DNA of 64,000 nucleotides. Source: Atherix ibis. Lineage: Eukaryota > Arthropoda > Insecta > Diptera > Athericidae. Every line of letters starts with the position of its first letter. The first letter of the stretch is position 1. This document shows, piece by piece, positions 23,898-35,734 of the stretch. The DNA is taken from the NCBI GenBank assembly GCA_958298945.1, contig OY282610.1, forward strand, positions 52,521,667 to 52,585,666, written 5' to 3'. The translations under genes and the position numbers were made by a program. Under the pieces are notes generated by a model. It made no database searches. It saw only the letters and a list, made by a program, of their open reading frames with translations, and had not been told where the DNA came from.

Positions 23898-25150
23898 AAT
23901 GTAATGATCTTTTGGCAAATTTTTCTCAAAACTCCCACCGAAATTTATCGTGACATGTCATTTTCCTTCTAATCATTATATTAAGAGTCATAGAAGGTTT
24001 GCCTGAAAGTGTGCAATGACACCACAAAATAAATTCTAAAAAACCTTAATTTTTATACAAAAAAAACGAATTTTAAGTAAGAAAACCATAAATTTTTTGA
24101 ATTTTTTCTCAAAATCACCAACAAAAATTTATCCAGAAAGGATATTCTCATTCCAATCGAGAAAATATGCATTGGAGAAGCTTTGCCTAAAAGTACGCAA
24201 TGACACCATAAAAACCGTTCTAAAAACCTTAATTTTTATACAAAAAAAACGAATTTTAATAAAGAAAACAATTAATTTTATGAATTTTTTCTCAAAATCA
24301 CCAACAAAAATTTATCCAGAAATGATATTCTCATTCCAATCGAGAAAATATGCATTGGAGAAGCTTTGCCTGAAAGTACGCAATGACACCATAAAAACAA
24401 TTCTAAAAACCTTAATTTTTATACAAAAAAAATGAATTTTAAGAAAGAAAACCATAAATTTTATGAATTTTTTCTCAAAACCAACAACAAAAATTTATCC
24501 AGAAAGAATTTTCTCATTCCAATGAGAATAATATGAATTGGAGAAGCTTTGCCTGAAAGTGCACAATCATACCCCAAACAAACATCTCCAAAAAACCACC
24601 ATTTTCATAGAGAAAAACAAATTTTAAGAGAAAGTGGACTCAGTGTAATAATTGTTGCCTCCTATTTTTTGAGAAAACTGGGTGCCTGGTGTAAAAATTG
24701 GATTTTCGTGAATATTGTCACAAATTTTCGAATTTTTGTGGTTTTTTGCATATCTTTAGGTGGTCAATTTATTTTGCTTTCAGTAAATAAAAAATTTAAT
24801 TTTAGGCAATTTTTTTTTAATAGTGCTCACAAAAATTTATTCTGAAAGGATATTCCTTTTTCGATCAGGATAATATGGATCTAGAAGGCTATGTTAAAGT
24901 GTATGTAATGAAACCATGAAACAAATTGCCATTTTTATCCAAAAAAGCAAACTTTATTTTTAAAAAAATACAGCGAACTTTAGGTATTTTTTTTTAAAAC
25001 GCCTGGAAAAAATTTTCCTGTAAGGACTTTTTTAGTCCGATCAGGATAATAAGAATAATTATTAGTTTCACATATGTATGCGCATTAACATCATTAAACA
25101 AATTTTCGAAAAAATTTCCTTTTTCATAGAAAAATAGAAATTTAAAAAAA
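23898..25150 (+). repeat. HOR unit U17, n=2
   Basis: Composition is F-d'-(d/e)-B-C-D-E. The first A monomer has AAGTAAG and TTTTTTGAATT as in U16. F has CCTTCTAATC. B has AAAACCAACAAC. The unit ends at the junction where the next F is almost wholly missing. Confidence 0.88.
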
Positions 25151-26652
25151 AATTTAATGATAAAAACAATTCTAAAAACCTTAATTTGTATACAAAAAAA
25201 ACCGAATTTTAGGAAAGAAAACTATAAATTTTATGAATTTTTTCTCAAAATCACCAACAAAAATTTATCCAGAAAGGATATTCTCATTCCAATCAAGAAA
25301 ATATGTATTGGAGAAGCTTTGCCTGAAAGTACGCAATGACACCATAAAAACAATTCTAAAAACCTTAATTTGTATACAAAAAAAAACGAATTTTAGGAAA
25401 GAAAACTATAAATTTTATGAATTTTTTCTCAAAATCACCAACAAAAATTTATCCAGAAAGGATATTCTCTTTCCAATCGAGAAAATATGCATTGGAGAAG
25501 CTTTGCCTAAAAGTACGCAATGACACCATAAAAACCGTTCTAAAAACCTTAATTTTTATACAAAAAAAACGAATTTTAATAAAGAAAACAATTAATTTTA
25601 TGAATTTTTTCTCAAAATCACCAACAAAAATTTATCCAGAAAGGATATTCTCATTCCAATAGAGAAAATATGCATTGGAGAAGCTTTGCCTAAAAGTACG
25701 CAATAACACCATAAAAACCGTTCTAAAAACCTTAATTTTTATACAAAAAAAACGAATTTTAAGTAAGAAAACCATAAATTTTATGAATTTTTTCTCAAAA
25801 TCACCAACAAAAATTTATCCAGAAATGATATTCTCATTCCAATCGAGAAAATATGCATTGGAGAAGCTTTACCTGAAAGTACGCAATGACACCATAAAAA
25901 CAATTCTAAAAACCTTAATTTTTATACAAAAAAAATGAATTTTAAGAAAGAAAACCATAAATTTTATGAATTTTTTCTCAAAACCACCAAAAAAATTTAT
26001 CCAGAAAGAATTTTCTCATTCCAATGAGAATAATATGAATTGGAGAAGCTTTGCCTGAAAGTGCACAATCATACCCCAAACAAACATCTCCAAAAAACCA
26101 CCATTTTCATAGAAAAAATTAAATTTTAAGAGAAAGTGGACTCAGTGTAATAACTGTTGCCTCCTATTTTTTGAGAAAACTGGGTGCCTGGTGTAAAAAT
26201 TGGATTTTCGTGAATATTGTCACAAATTTTCGAATTTTTGTGGTTTTTTGCATATCTTTAGGTGGTCAATTTATTTTGCTTTCAGTAAATAAAAAATTTA
26301 ATTTTAGGCAATTTTTTTTTAATAGTGCTCACAAAAATTTATTCTGAAAGGATATTCCTTTTTCGATCAGGATAATATGGATCTAGAAGGCTATGTTAAA
26401 GTGTATGTAATGAAACCATGAAACAAATTGCAATTTTTATCCAAAAAAGCAAACTTTATTTTTTAAAAAATACAGCGAACTTTAGGTATTTTTTTTAAAA
26501 CGCCTGGAAAAAATTTTCCTGTAAGGACTTTTTTAGTCCGATCAGGATAATAAGAATAATTATTAGTTTCACATATGTATGCGCATTAACATCATTAAAC
26601 AAATTTTCGAAAAAATTTCCTTTTTCATAGAAAAATAGAAATTTAAAAAAAA
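25151..26652 (+). repeat. HOR unit U18, F deleted, n=4 plus a fragment
   Basis: Only about 11 bases of F remain (AATTTAATGAT), joined to the last ~48 bases of an a-type monomer, then b-c-d-e-B-C-D-E. The b starts AGGAAAG. The d has CAATAGAGAAAA and CAATAACACC, and e has AAGTAAG and GCTTTACCTG. The NdeI-to-NdeI and XbaI-to-XbaI spacing is off the normal ladder here. Confidence 0.88.
25155..25170 (+). other. Deletion junction F start / A tail
   Basis: F sequence AATTTAATGAT is fused to AAAAACAATTCT of an A monomer; the two parents share AT at the join. Most of F and the first ~135 bases of the A monomer are lost. Confidence 0.85.
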
Positions 26653-28088
26653 AATTTAATGATCTTTTGGCAAATTTTTCTCAAAACTCCCACCGAAATT
26701 TATCGTGACATGTCATTTTCCTTCCAATCATTATATTAAGAGTCATAGAAGGTTTGCCTGAAAGTGTGCAATGACACCACAAAATAAATTCTAAAAAACC
26801 TTAATTTTTATACAAAAAAAACGAATTTTAATAAAGAAAACAATTAATTTTATGAATTTTTTCTCAAAATCACCAACAAAAATTTATCCAGAAAGGATAT
26901 TCTCATTCCAATCGAGAAAATATGTATTGGAGAAGCTTTGCCTGAAAGTACGCAATGAAACCATAAAAACAATTCTAAAAACCTTAATTTGTATACAAAA
27001 AAAAACGAATTTTAGGAAAGAAAACTATAAATTTTATGAATTTTTTCTCAAAATCACCAACAAAAATTTATCCAGAAAGGACATTCTCATTCCAATCGAG
27101 AAAATATGCATTGGAGAAGCTTTGCCTAAAAGTACGCAATGACACCATAAAAACCGTTCTAAAAACCTTCATGTTTATACAAAAAAAACGAATTTTAAGA
27201 AAGAAAACCATAAATTTTATGAATTTTTTCTCAAAATCACCAACAAAAATTTATCCAGAAATGATATTCTCATTCCAATCGAGAAAATATGTATTAAAGA
27301 AGCTTTGCCTGAAAGTACGCAATGACACCATAAAAACAATCTAAAAACCTTAATTTTTATACAAAAAAAATGAATTTTAAGAAAGAAAACCATAAATTTT
27401 ATGAATTTTTTCTCAAAACCACCAACAAAAATTTATCCAGAAAGAATTTTCTCATTCCAATGAGAATAATATGAATTGGAGAAGCTTTGCCTGAAAGTGC
27501 ACAATCATACCCCAAACAAACATCTCCAAAAAACCACCATTTTCATAGAGAAAAACAAATTTTAAGAGAAAGTGGACTCAGTGTAATAATTGTTGCCTCC
27601 TATTTTTTGAGAAAACTGGGTGGCTGGTGTAAAAATTAGATTTTCGTGAATATTGTCACAAATTTTCGAATTTTTGTGGTTTTTTGCATATCTTTAGGTG
27701 GTCAATTTATTTTGCTTTCAGTAAATAAAAAATTTAATTTTAGGCAATTTTTTTTTAATAGTGCTCACAAAAATTTATTCTGAAAGGATATTCCTTTTTC
27801 GATCAGGATAATATGGATCTAGAAGGCTATGTTAAAGTGTATGTAATGAAACCATGAAACAAATTGCCATTTTTATCCAAAAAAGCAAACTTTATTATTA
27901 AAAAAATACAGCGAACTTTAGGTATTTTTTTTTAAAACGCCTGGAAAAAACTTTCCTGTAAGGACTTTTTTAGTCCGATCAGGATAATAAGAATAATTAT
28001 TAGTTTCACATATGTATGCGCATTTACATCATTAAACAAACTTTCGAAAAAATTTCCTTTTTCATAGAAAAATAGAAATTTAAAAAAA
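26653..28088 (+). repeat. HOR unit U19, n=3
   Basis: Composition is F-a-c-e-B-C-D-E. Variants are CAATGAAACC in a, AGGACATTCTC and CTTCATGTTT in c, GTATTAAAG and ACAATCTAAAA (one base lost) in e, GGGTGGCTGG and AAATTAGATT in C, and two changes of TTT to CTT in E. Confidence 0.9.
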
Positions 28089-29707
28089 AATTTAATGATC
28101 TTTTGGCAAATTTTTCTCAAAACTCCCACCGAAATTTATCGTGACATGTCATTTTCCTTCCAATCATTATATTAAGAGTCATAGAAGGTTTGCCTGAAAG
28201 TGTGCAATGACACCACAAAATAAATTCTAAAAAACCTTAATTTTTATACAAAAAAAACGAATTTTAATAAAGAAAACAATTAATTTTATGAATTTTTTAT
28301 CAAAATCACCAACAAAAATTTATCCAGAAAGGATATTCTCATTCCAATCGAGAAAATATGTATTGGAGAAGCTTTGCCTGAAAGTACGCAATGACACCAT
28401 AAAACAATTCTAAAAACCTTAATTTGTATACAAAAAAAAACGAATTTTAGGAAAGAAAACTATAAATTTTATGAATTTTTTCTCAAAATCACCAACAAAA
28501 ATTTATCCAGAAAGGATATTCTCATTCCAATCGAGAAAATATGCATTGGAAAAGCTTTGCCTAAAAGTACGCAATGACACCATAAAAACCGTTCTAAAAA
28601 CCTTAATTTTTATACAAAAAAAAACGAATTTTAATAAAGAAAACAATTAATTTTATGAATTTTTTCTCAAAATCACCAACAAAAATTTATCCAGAAAGGA
28701 TATTCTCATTCCAATCGAGAAAATATGCATTGGAGAAGCTTTGCCTAAAAGTACGCAATGACACCATAAAAACCGTTCTAAAAACCTTAATTTTTATACA
28801 AAAAAAACGAATTTTAAGAAAGAAAACCATAAATTTTATGAATTGTTTCTCAAAATCACCAACAAAAATTTATCCAGAAATGATATTCTCATTCCAATCG
28901 AGAAAATATGCATTGGAGAAGCTTTGCCTGAAAGTACGCAATGACACCATAAAAACAATTCTAAAAGCCTTAATTTTTATACAAAAAAAATGAATTTTAA
29001 GAAAGAAAACCATAAATTTTATGAATTTTTTCTCAAAACCACCAACAAAAATTTATCCAGAAAGAATTTTCTCATTCCAATGAGAAGTATATGAATTGGA
29101 AAAGCTTTGCCTGAAAGTGCACAATCATACCCCAAACAAACATCTCCAAAAAACCACCATTTTCATAGAGAAAAACTAATTTTAAGAGAAAGTGGACTCA
29201 GTGTAATAATTGTTGCCTCCTATTTTTGAGAAAACTGGGTGCCTGGTGTAAAAATTGGATTTTCGTGAATATTGTCACAAATTTTCGAATTTTTGTGGTT
29301 TTTTGCATATCTTTAGGTGGTCAATTTATTTTGCTTTCAGTAAATAAAAAATTTAATTTTAGGCAATTTTTTTTTAATAGTGCTCACAAAAATTTATTCT
29401 GAAAGGATATTCCTTTTTCGATCAGGATAATATGGATCTAGAAGGCTATGTTAAAGTGTATGTAATGAAACCATGAAACAAATTGCCATTTTTATCCAAA
29501 ACAGCAAACTTTATTTTTTTAAAAATACAGCGAACTTTGGGTATTTTTTTTTAAAACGCCTGGAAAAAATTTTCCTGTAAGGACTTTTTTAGTCCGATCA
29601 GGATAATAAGAATAATTATTAGTTTCACATATGTATGCGCATTAACATCATTAAACAAATTTTCGAAAAAATTTCCTTTTTCATAGAAAAATAGAAATTT
29701 AAAAAAA
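28089..29707 (+). repeat. HOR unit U20, n=4 (related to U22)
   Basis: Composition is F-a-c-d-e-B-C-D-E. The a monomer has TTTTTATCAAAATC and ATAAAACAATTC; e has ATGAATTGTTTCTC. The TTTTTATC and ATTGTTTC variants both recur in U22 at the same offset of 2627 bp. B has GAGAAGTATATG. Confidence 0.9.
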
Positions 29708-30895
29708 AATTTAATGATCTTTTGGCAAATTTTTCTCAAAACTCCCACCGAAATTTATCGTGACATGTCATTCTCCTTCCAATCATTATATTAAGAGTCA
29801 TAAAAGGTTTGCCTGAAAGTGTGCAATGACACCACAAAATAAATTCTAAAAAACCTTAATTTTTATACAAAAAAAACGAATTTTAATAAAGAAAACAATT
29901 AATTTTATGAATTTTTTCTCAAAATCACCAACAAAAATTTATCCAGAAAGGATATTCTCATTCCAATCGAGAAAATATGTAATGGAGAAGCTTTGCCTGA
30001 AAGTACGCAATGACACCATAAAAACAATTCTAAAAACCTTAATTTGTATACAAAAAAAAAACGAATTTTAAGAAAGAAAACTATAAATTTAATGAATTTT
30101 TTCTCAAAATCACCAACAAACATTTATCCAGAAAGGATATTCTCATTCCAATCGAAAAAATATGTATTGGAGAAGCTTTGCCTGAAAGTACGCAATGACA
30201 CCATAAAAACAGTTCTAAAAACCTTAATTTGTATACAAAAAAAAACGAATTTTAGGAAAGAAAACTATAAATTTTATGAATTTTTTCTCAAAATCACCAA
30301 CAAAAATTTATCCAGAAACGATATTCTCATTCCAATCGAGAAAATATGCATTGGAGAAGCTTTGCCTAAAAGTACGCAATGACACCATAAAAACCGTTCT
30401 AAAAACCTTAATTTTTATACAAAAAAAACGAATTTTAAGAAAGAAAACCATAAATTTTATGAATTTTTTCTCAAAATCACCAACAAAAATTTATCCAGAA
30501 ATGATATTCTCATTCCAATCGAGAAAATATGCATTGGAGAAGCTTTGCCTGAAAGTACGCAATGACACCATAAAAACAATTCTAAAAACCTTAATTTTTA
30601 TACAAAAAAAATGAATTTTAAGAAAGAAAACCATAAATTTTATGAATTTTTTCTCAAAACCACCAACAAAAATTTATCCAGAAAGAATTTTCTCATTCCA
30701 ATGAGAATAATATGAATTGGAGAAGCTTTGCCTGAAAGTGCACAATCATACCCCAAACAAACATCTCCAAAAAACCACCATTTTCATAGAGAAAAACAAA
30801 TTTTAAGAGAAAGTGGACTCAGTGTAATAATTGTTGCCTCCTATTTTTTGAGAAAACTGGGTGCCTGGTGTAAAAATTGGATTTTCGTGAATATA
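29708..30895 (+). repeat. HOR unit U21, n=4, truncated in C
   Basis: Composition is F-a-b-c-e-B-C(partial). F has CATTCTCCTTCC. The b has AATTTAATGAA, AACATTTATCC and ACAGTTCT, and c has GAAACGATATTC. C stops after CGTGAATAT, so D, E and the following F are absent. Confidence 0.9.
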
Positions 30896-30905
30896 AAAGA
30901 AAACA
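30886..30905 (+). other. Deletion junction C / a
   Basis: C is interrupted after GTGAATAT and continues AAAAGAAAACAATTAA, the front of an a-type monomer. The rest of C, all of D and E, and F are missing, roughly 600 bp. One extra A relative to AATAAAGAAAAC suggests the join was not perfectly clean. Confidence 0.85.
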
Positions 30906-32498
30906 ATTAATTTTATGAATTTTTTATCAAAATCACCAACAAAAATTTATCCAGAAAGGATATTCTCATTCCAATCGAGAAAATATGTATTGGAGAAGCT
31001 TTGCCTGAAAGTACGCAATGACACCATAAAAACAATTCTAAAAACCTTAATTTGTATACAAAAAAAAACGAATTTTAGGAAAGAAAACTATAAATTTTAT
31101 GAATTTTTTCTCAAAATCACCAACAAAAATTTATCCAGAAAGGATATTCTCATTCCAATCGAGAAAATATGCATTGGAGAAGCTTTGCCTAAAAGTACGC
31201 AATGACACCATAAAAACCGTTCTAAAAACCTTAATTTTTATACAAAAAAAACGAATTTTAATAAAGAAAACAATTAATTTTATGAATTTTTTCTCAAAAT
31301 CACCAACAAAAATTTATCCAGAAAGGATATTCTCATTCCAATCGAGAAAATATGCATTGGAGAAGCTTTGCCTAAAAGTACGCAATGACACCATAAAAAC
31401 CGTTCTAAAAACCTTAATTTTTATACAAAAAAAACGAATTTTAAGAAAGAAAACCATAAATTTTATGAATTGTTTCTCAAAATCACCAACAAAAATTTAT
31501 CCAGAAATGATATTCTCATTCCAATCGAGAAAATATGCATTGGAGAAGCTTTGCCTGAAAGTACGCAATGACACCATAAAAACAATTCTAAAAACGAATT
31601 TTAAGAAAGAAAACCATAAATTTTATGAATTTTTTCTCAAAATCACCAACAAAAATTTATCCAGAAATGATATTCTCATTCCAATCGAGAAAATATGCAT
31701 TGGAGAAGCTTTGCCTGAAAGTGCGCAATGACACCATAAAAACAATTCTAAAAACCTTAATTTTTATACAAAAAAAATGAATTTTAAGAAAGAAAACCAT
31801 AAATTTTATGAATTTTTTCTCAAAACCACCAACAAAAATTTATCCAGAAAGAATTTTCTCATTCCAATGAGAATAATATGAATTGGAGAAGCTTTGCCTA
31901 AAAGTTCACAATCATACCCCAAACAAACATCTCCAAAAAACCACCATTTTCATAGAGAAAAACAAATTTTAAGAGAAAGTGGACTCAGTGTAATAATTGT
32001 TGCCTCCTATTTTTTGAGAAAACTGGGTGCCTGGTGTAAAAATTGGATTTTCGTGAATATTGTCACAAATTTTCGAATTTTTGTGGTTTTTTGCATATCT
32101 TTAGGTGGTCAATTTATTTTGCTTTCAGTAAATAAACAATTTAATTTTAGGCAATTTTTTTTTAATAGTGCTCACAAAAATTTATTCTGAAAGGATATTC
32201 CTTTTTCGATCAGGATAATATGGATCTAGAAGGCTATGTTAAAGTGTATGTAATGAAACCATGAAACAAATTGCCATTTTTATCTAAAAAAGCAAACTTT
32301 ATTTTTAAAAAAATACAGCGAACTTTAGGTATTTTTTTTTAAAACGCCTGGAAAAAATTTTCCTGTAAGGACTTTTTTAGTCCGATCAGGATAATAAGAA
32401 TAATTATTAGTTTCACATATGTATGCGCATTAACATCATTAAACAAATTTTCGAAAAAATTTCCTTTTTCATAGAAAAATAGAAATTTAAAAAAAAAA
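30896..32498 (+). repeat. HOR unit U22, no F, n=5 with one short monomer
   Basis: Composition is a-c-d-e(short)-e-B-C-D-E. The first four monomers copy U20. The short e stops after ACAATTCTAAAAAC near 31595 and resumes as AATTTTAAG, losing about 25 bases. The last e has GTGCGCAATG. B has AAAAGTTCACAATC. C has AATAAACAATTT. Confidence 0.88.
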
Positions 32499-32512
32499 AT
32501 TTCATGCCTGAA
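32499..32512 (+). other. Internal deletion in F (first copy)
   Basis: F begins AATTTCATGCCTGAAAGTG instead of AATTTAATGATC. About 96 bp, including the ATCGTGACATG anchor, are gone. The CAT between AATTT and GCCTG may be left from GAGTCATAG in F or be filler. Confidence 0.85.
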
Positions 32513-34208
32513 AGTGTGCAATGACACCACAAAATAAATTCTAAAAAACCTTAATTTTTATACAAAAAAAAACGAATTTTAATAAAGAAAACAATTAATT
32601 TTATGAATTTTTTCTCAAAATCACCAACAAAAATTTATCCAGAAAGGATATTCTCATTACAATCGAAAAAATATGTATTGGAGAAGCTTTGCCTGAAAGT
32701 ACGCAATGACACCATAAAAACAATTCTAAAAACCTTAATTTGTATACAAAAAAAAACGAATTTTAAGAAAGAAAACTATAAATTTTATGAATTTTTTCTC
32801 AAAATCACCAACAAAAATTTATCCAGAAAGGATATTCTCATTCCAATCGAGAAAATATGTATTGGAGAAGCTTTGCCTGAAAGTACGCAATGACACCATA
32901 AAAAATTCTAAAAACCTTAATTTGTATACAAAAAAAAACGAATTTTAGGAAAGAAAACTATAAATTTTATGAATTTTTTCTCAAAATCACCAACAAAAAT
33001 TTATCCAGAAAGGATATTCTCATTCCAATCGAGAAAATATGCATTGGTGAAGCTTTGCCTAAAAGTACGCAATGACACCATAAAAACCGTTCTAAAAACC
33101 TTAATTTTGATACAAAAAAAACGAATTTTAATAAAGAAAACAATTAATTTTATGAATTTTTTCTCAAAATCACCAACAAAAATTTATCCAGAAAGGATAT
33201 TCTCATTCCAATCGAGAAAATATGCATTGGAGAAGCTTTGCCTAAAAGTACGCAATGACACCATAAAAACCGTTCTAAAAACCTTAATTTTTATACAAAA
33301 AAAAACGAATTTTAAGAAAGAAAACCATAAATTTTATGAATTTTTTCTCAAAATCACCAACAAAAATTTATCCAGAAATGATATTCTCATTCCAATCGAG
33401 AAAATATGCATTGGAGAAGCTTTGCCTGAAAGTGCGCAATGACACCATAAAAACAATTCTAAAAACCTTAATTTTTATACAAAAAAAATGAATTTTAAGA
33501 AAGAAAACCATAAATTTTATGAATTTTTTCTCAAAACCACCAACAAAAATTTATCCAGAAAGAATTTTCTCATTCCAATGAGAATAATATGAATTGGAGA
33601 AGCTTTGCCTAAAAGTGCACAACCATACCCCAAACAAACATCTCCAAAAAACCACCATTTTCATAGAGAAAAACAAATTTTAAGAGAAAGTGGACTCAGT
33701 GTAATAATTGTTGTCTCCTATTTTTTGAGAAAACTGGGTGCCTGGTGTAAAAATTGGATTTTCGTGAATATTGTCACAAATTTTCGAATTTTTGTGGTTT
33801 TTTGCATATCTTTAGGTGGTCAATTTATTTTGCTTTCAGTAAATAAAAAATTTAATTTTAGGCAATTTTTTTTAATAGTGCTCACAAAAATTTATTCTGA
33901 AAGGATATTCCTTTTTCGATCAGGATAATATGGATCTAGAAGGCTATGTTAAAGTGTGTGTAATGAAACCATGAAACAAATTGCCATTTTTATCTAAAAA
34001 AGCAAACTTTATTTTTAAAAAAATACAGCGAACTTTAGGTATTTTTTTTTAAAACGCCTGGAAAAAATTTTCCTGTAAGGACTTTTTTAGTCCGATCAGG
34101 ATAATAAGAATAATTATTAGTTTCACATATGTATGCGCATTAACATCATTAAACAAATTTTCGAAAAAATTTCCTTTTTCATAGAAAAATAGAAATTTAA
34201 AAAAAAAA
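32499..34208 (+). repeat. HOR unit U23, n=5, F truncated
   Basis: Composition is F(96 bp deleted)-a-b-c-d-e-B-C-D-E. The a has CATTACAATCGAAAAAATATG, b ends ATAAAAAATTCT, c has GGTGAAGC and e has GTGCGCAATG. C has TTGTTGTCTCC. D has GTGTGTGTAATG. Confidence 0.9.
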
Positions 34209-34222
34209 ATTTCATGCCTGAA
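34209..34222 (+). other. Internal deletion in F (second copy)
   Basis: The same AATTTCATGCCTG join as at 32499, 1710 bp downstream and with the same A-tract before it. The rearranged F was copied as part of a whole unit, not deleted twice. Confidence 0.88.
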
Positions 34223-35734
34223 AGTGTGCAATGACACCACAAAATAAATTCTAAAAAACCTTAATTTTTATACAAAAAAAAACGAATTTTAATAAAGAAA
34301 ACAATTAATTTTATGAATTTTTTCTCAAAATTACCAACAAAAATTTATCCAGAAAGGATATTCTCATTACAATCGAAAAAATATGTATTGGAGAAGCTTT
34401 GCCTGAAAGTACGCAATGACACCATAAAAACAATTCTAAAAACCTTAATTTGTATACAAAAAAAACGAATTTTAAGAAAGAAAACTATAAATTTTATGAA
34501 TTTTTTCTCAAAATCACCAACAAAAATTTATCCAGAAAGGATATTCTCATTCCAATCGAGAAAATATGTATTGGAGAAGCTTTGCCTGAAAGTACGCAAT
34601 GACACCATAAAAACAATTCTAAAAACCTTAATTTGTATACAAAAAAAAACGAATTTTAGGAAAGAAAACTATAAATTTTATTAATTTTTTCTCAAAATCA
34701 CCAACAAAAATTTATCCAGAAAGGATATTCTCATTCCAATCGAGAAAATATGCATTGGAGAAGCTTTGCCTAAAAGTACGCAATGACACCATAAAAACCG
34801 TTCTAAAAACCTTAATTTTTATACAAAAAAAAACGAATTTTAAGAAAGAAAACCATAAATTTTATGAATTTTTTCTCAAAATCACCAACAAAAATTTATC
34901 CAGAAATGATATTCTCATTCCAATCGAGAAAATATGCATTGGAGAAGCTTTGCCTGAAAGTACGCAATGACACCATAAAAACAATTCTAAAAACCTTAAT
35001 TTTTATACAAAAAAAATGAATTTTAAGAAAGAAAACCATAAATTTTATGAATTTTTTCTCAAAACCACCAACAAAAATTTATCCAGAAAGAATTTTCTCA
35101 TTCCAATGAGAATAATATGAATTGGAGAAGCTTTGCCTGAAAGTGCACAATCATACCCCAAACAAACATCTCCAAAAAACCACCATTTTCATAGAGAAAA
35201 ACAAATTTTAAGAGAAAGTGGACTCAGTGTAATAATTGTTGCCTCCTATTTTTTGAGAAAACTGGGTGCCTGGTGTAGAAATTGGATTTTCGTGAATATT
35301 GTCACAAATTTTCGAATTTTTGTGGTTTTTTGCATATCTTTAGGTGGTCAATTTATTTTGCTTTCAGTAAATAAAAAATTTAATTTTAGGCAATTTCTTT
35401 TTAATAGTGCTCACAAAAATTTATTCTGAAAGGATATTCCTTTTTCGATCAGGATAATATGGATCTAGAAGGCTATGTTAAAGTGTATGTAATGAAACCA
35501 TGAAACAAATTGCCATTTTTATCCAAAAAAGCAAACTTTATTTTTAAAAAAATACAGCAAACTTTAGGTATTTTTTTTTAAAACGCCTGGAAAAAATTTT
35601 CCTGTAAGGACTTTTTTAGTCCGATCAGGATAATAAGAATAATTATTAGTTTCACATATGTATGCGCATTAACATCATTAAACAAATTTTCGAAAAAATT
35701 TCCTTTTTCATAGAAAAATAGAAATTTAAAAAAA
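34209..35734 (+). repeat. HOR unit U24, n=4, F truncated
   Basis: Composition is F(same 96-bp deletion)-a-b-c-e-B-C-D-E. The a monomer keeps CATTACAATCGAAAAAATATG of U23 and adds CAAAATTACC. The c has TTATTAATTTTTT. C has GTGTAGAAATTGG. Sharing of the F deletion shows that U23 and U24 arose by unit duplication. Confidence 0.9.
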
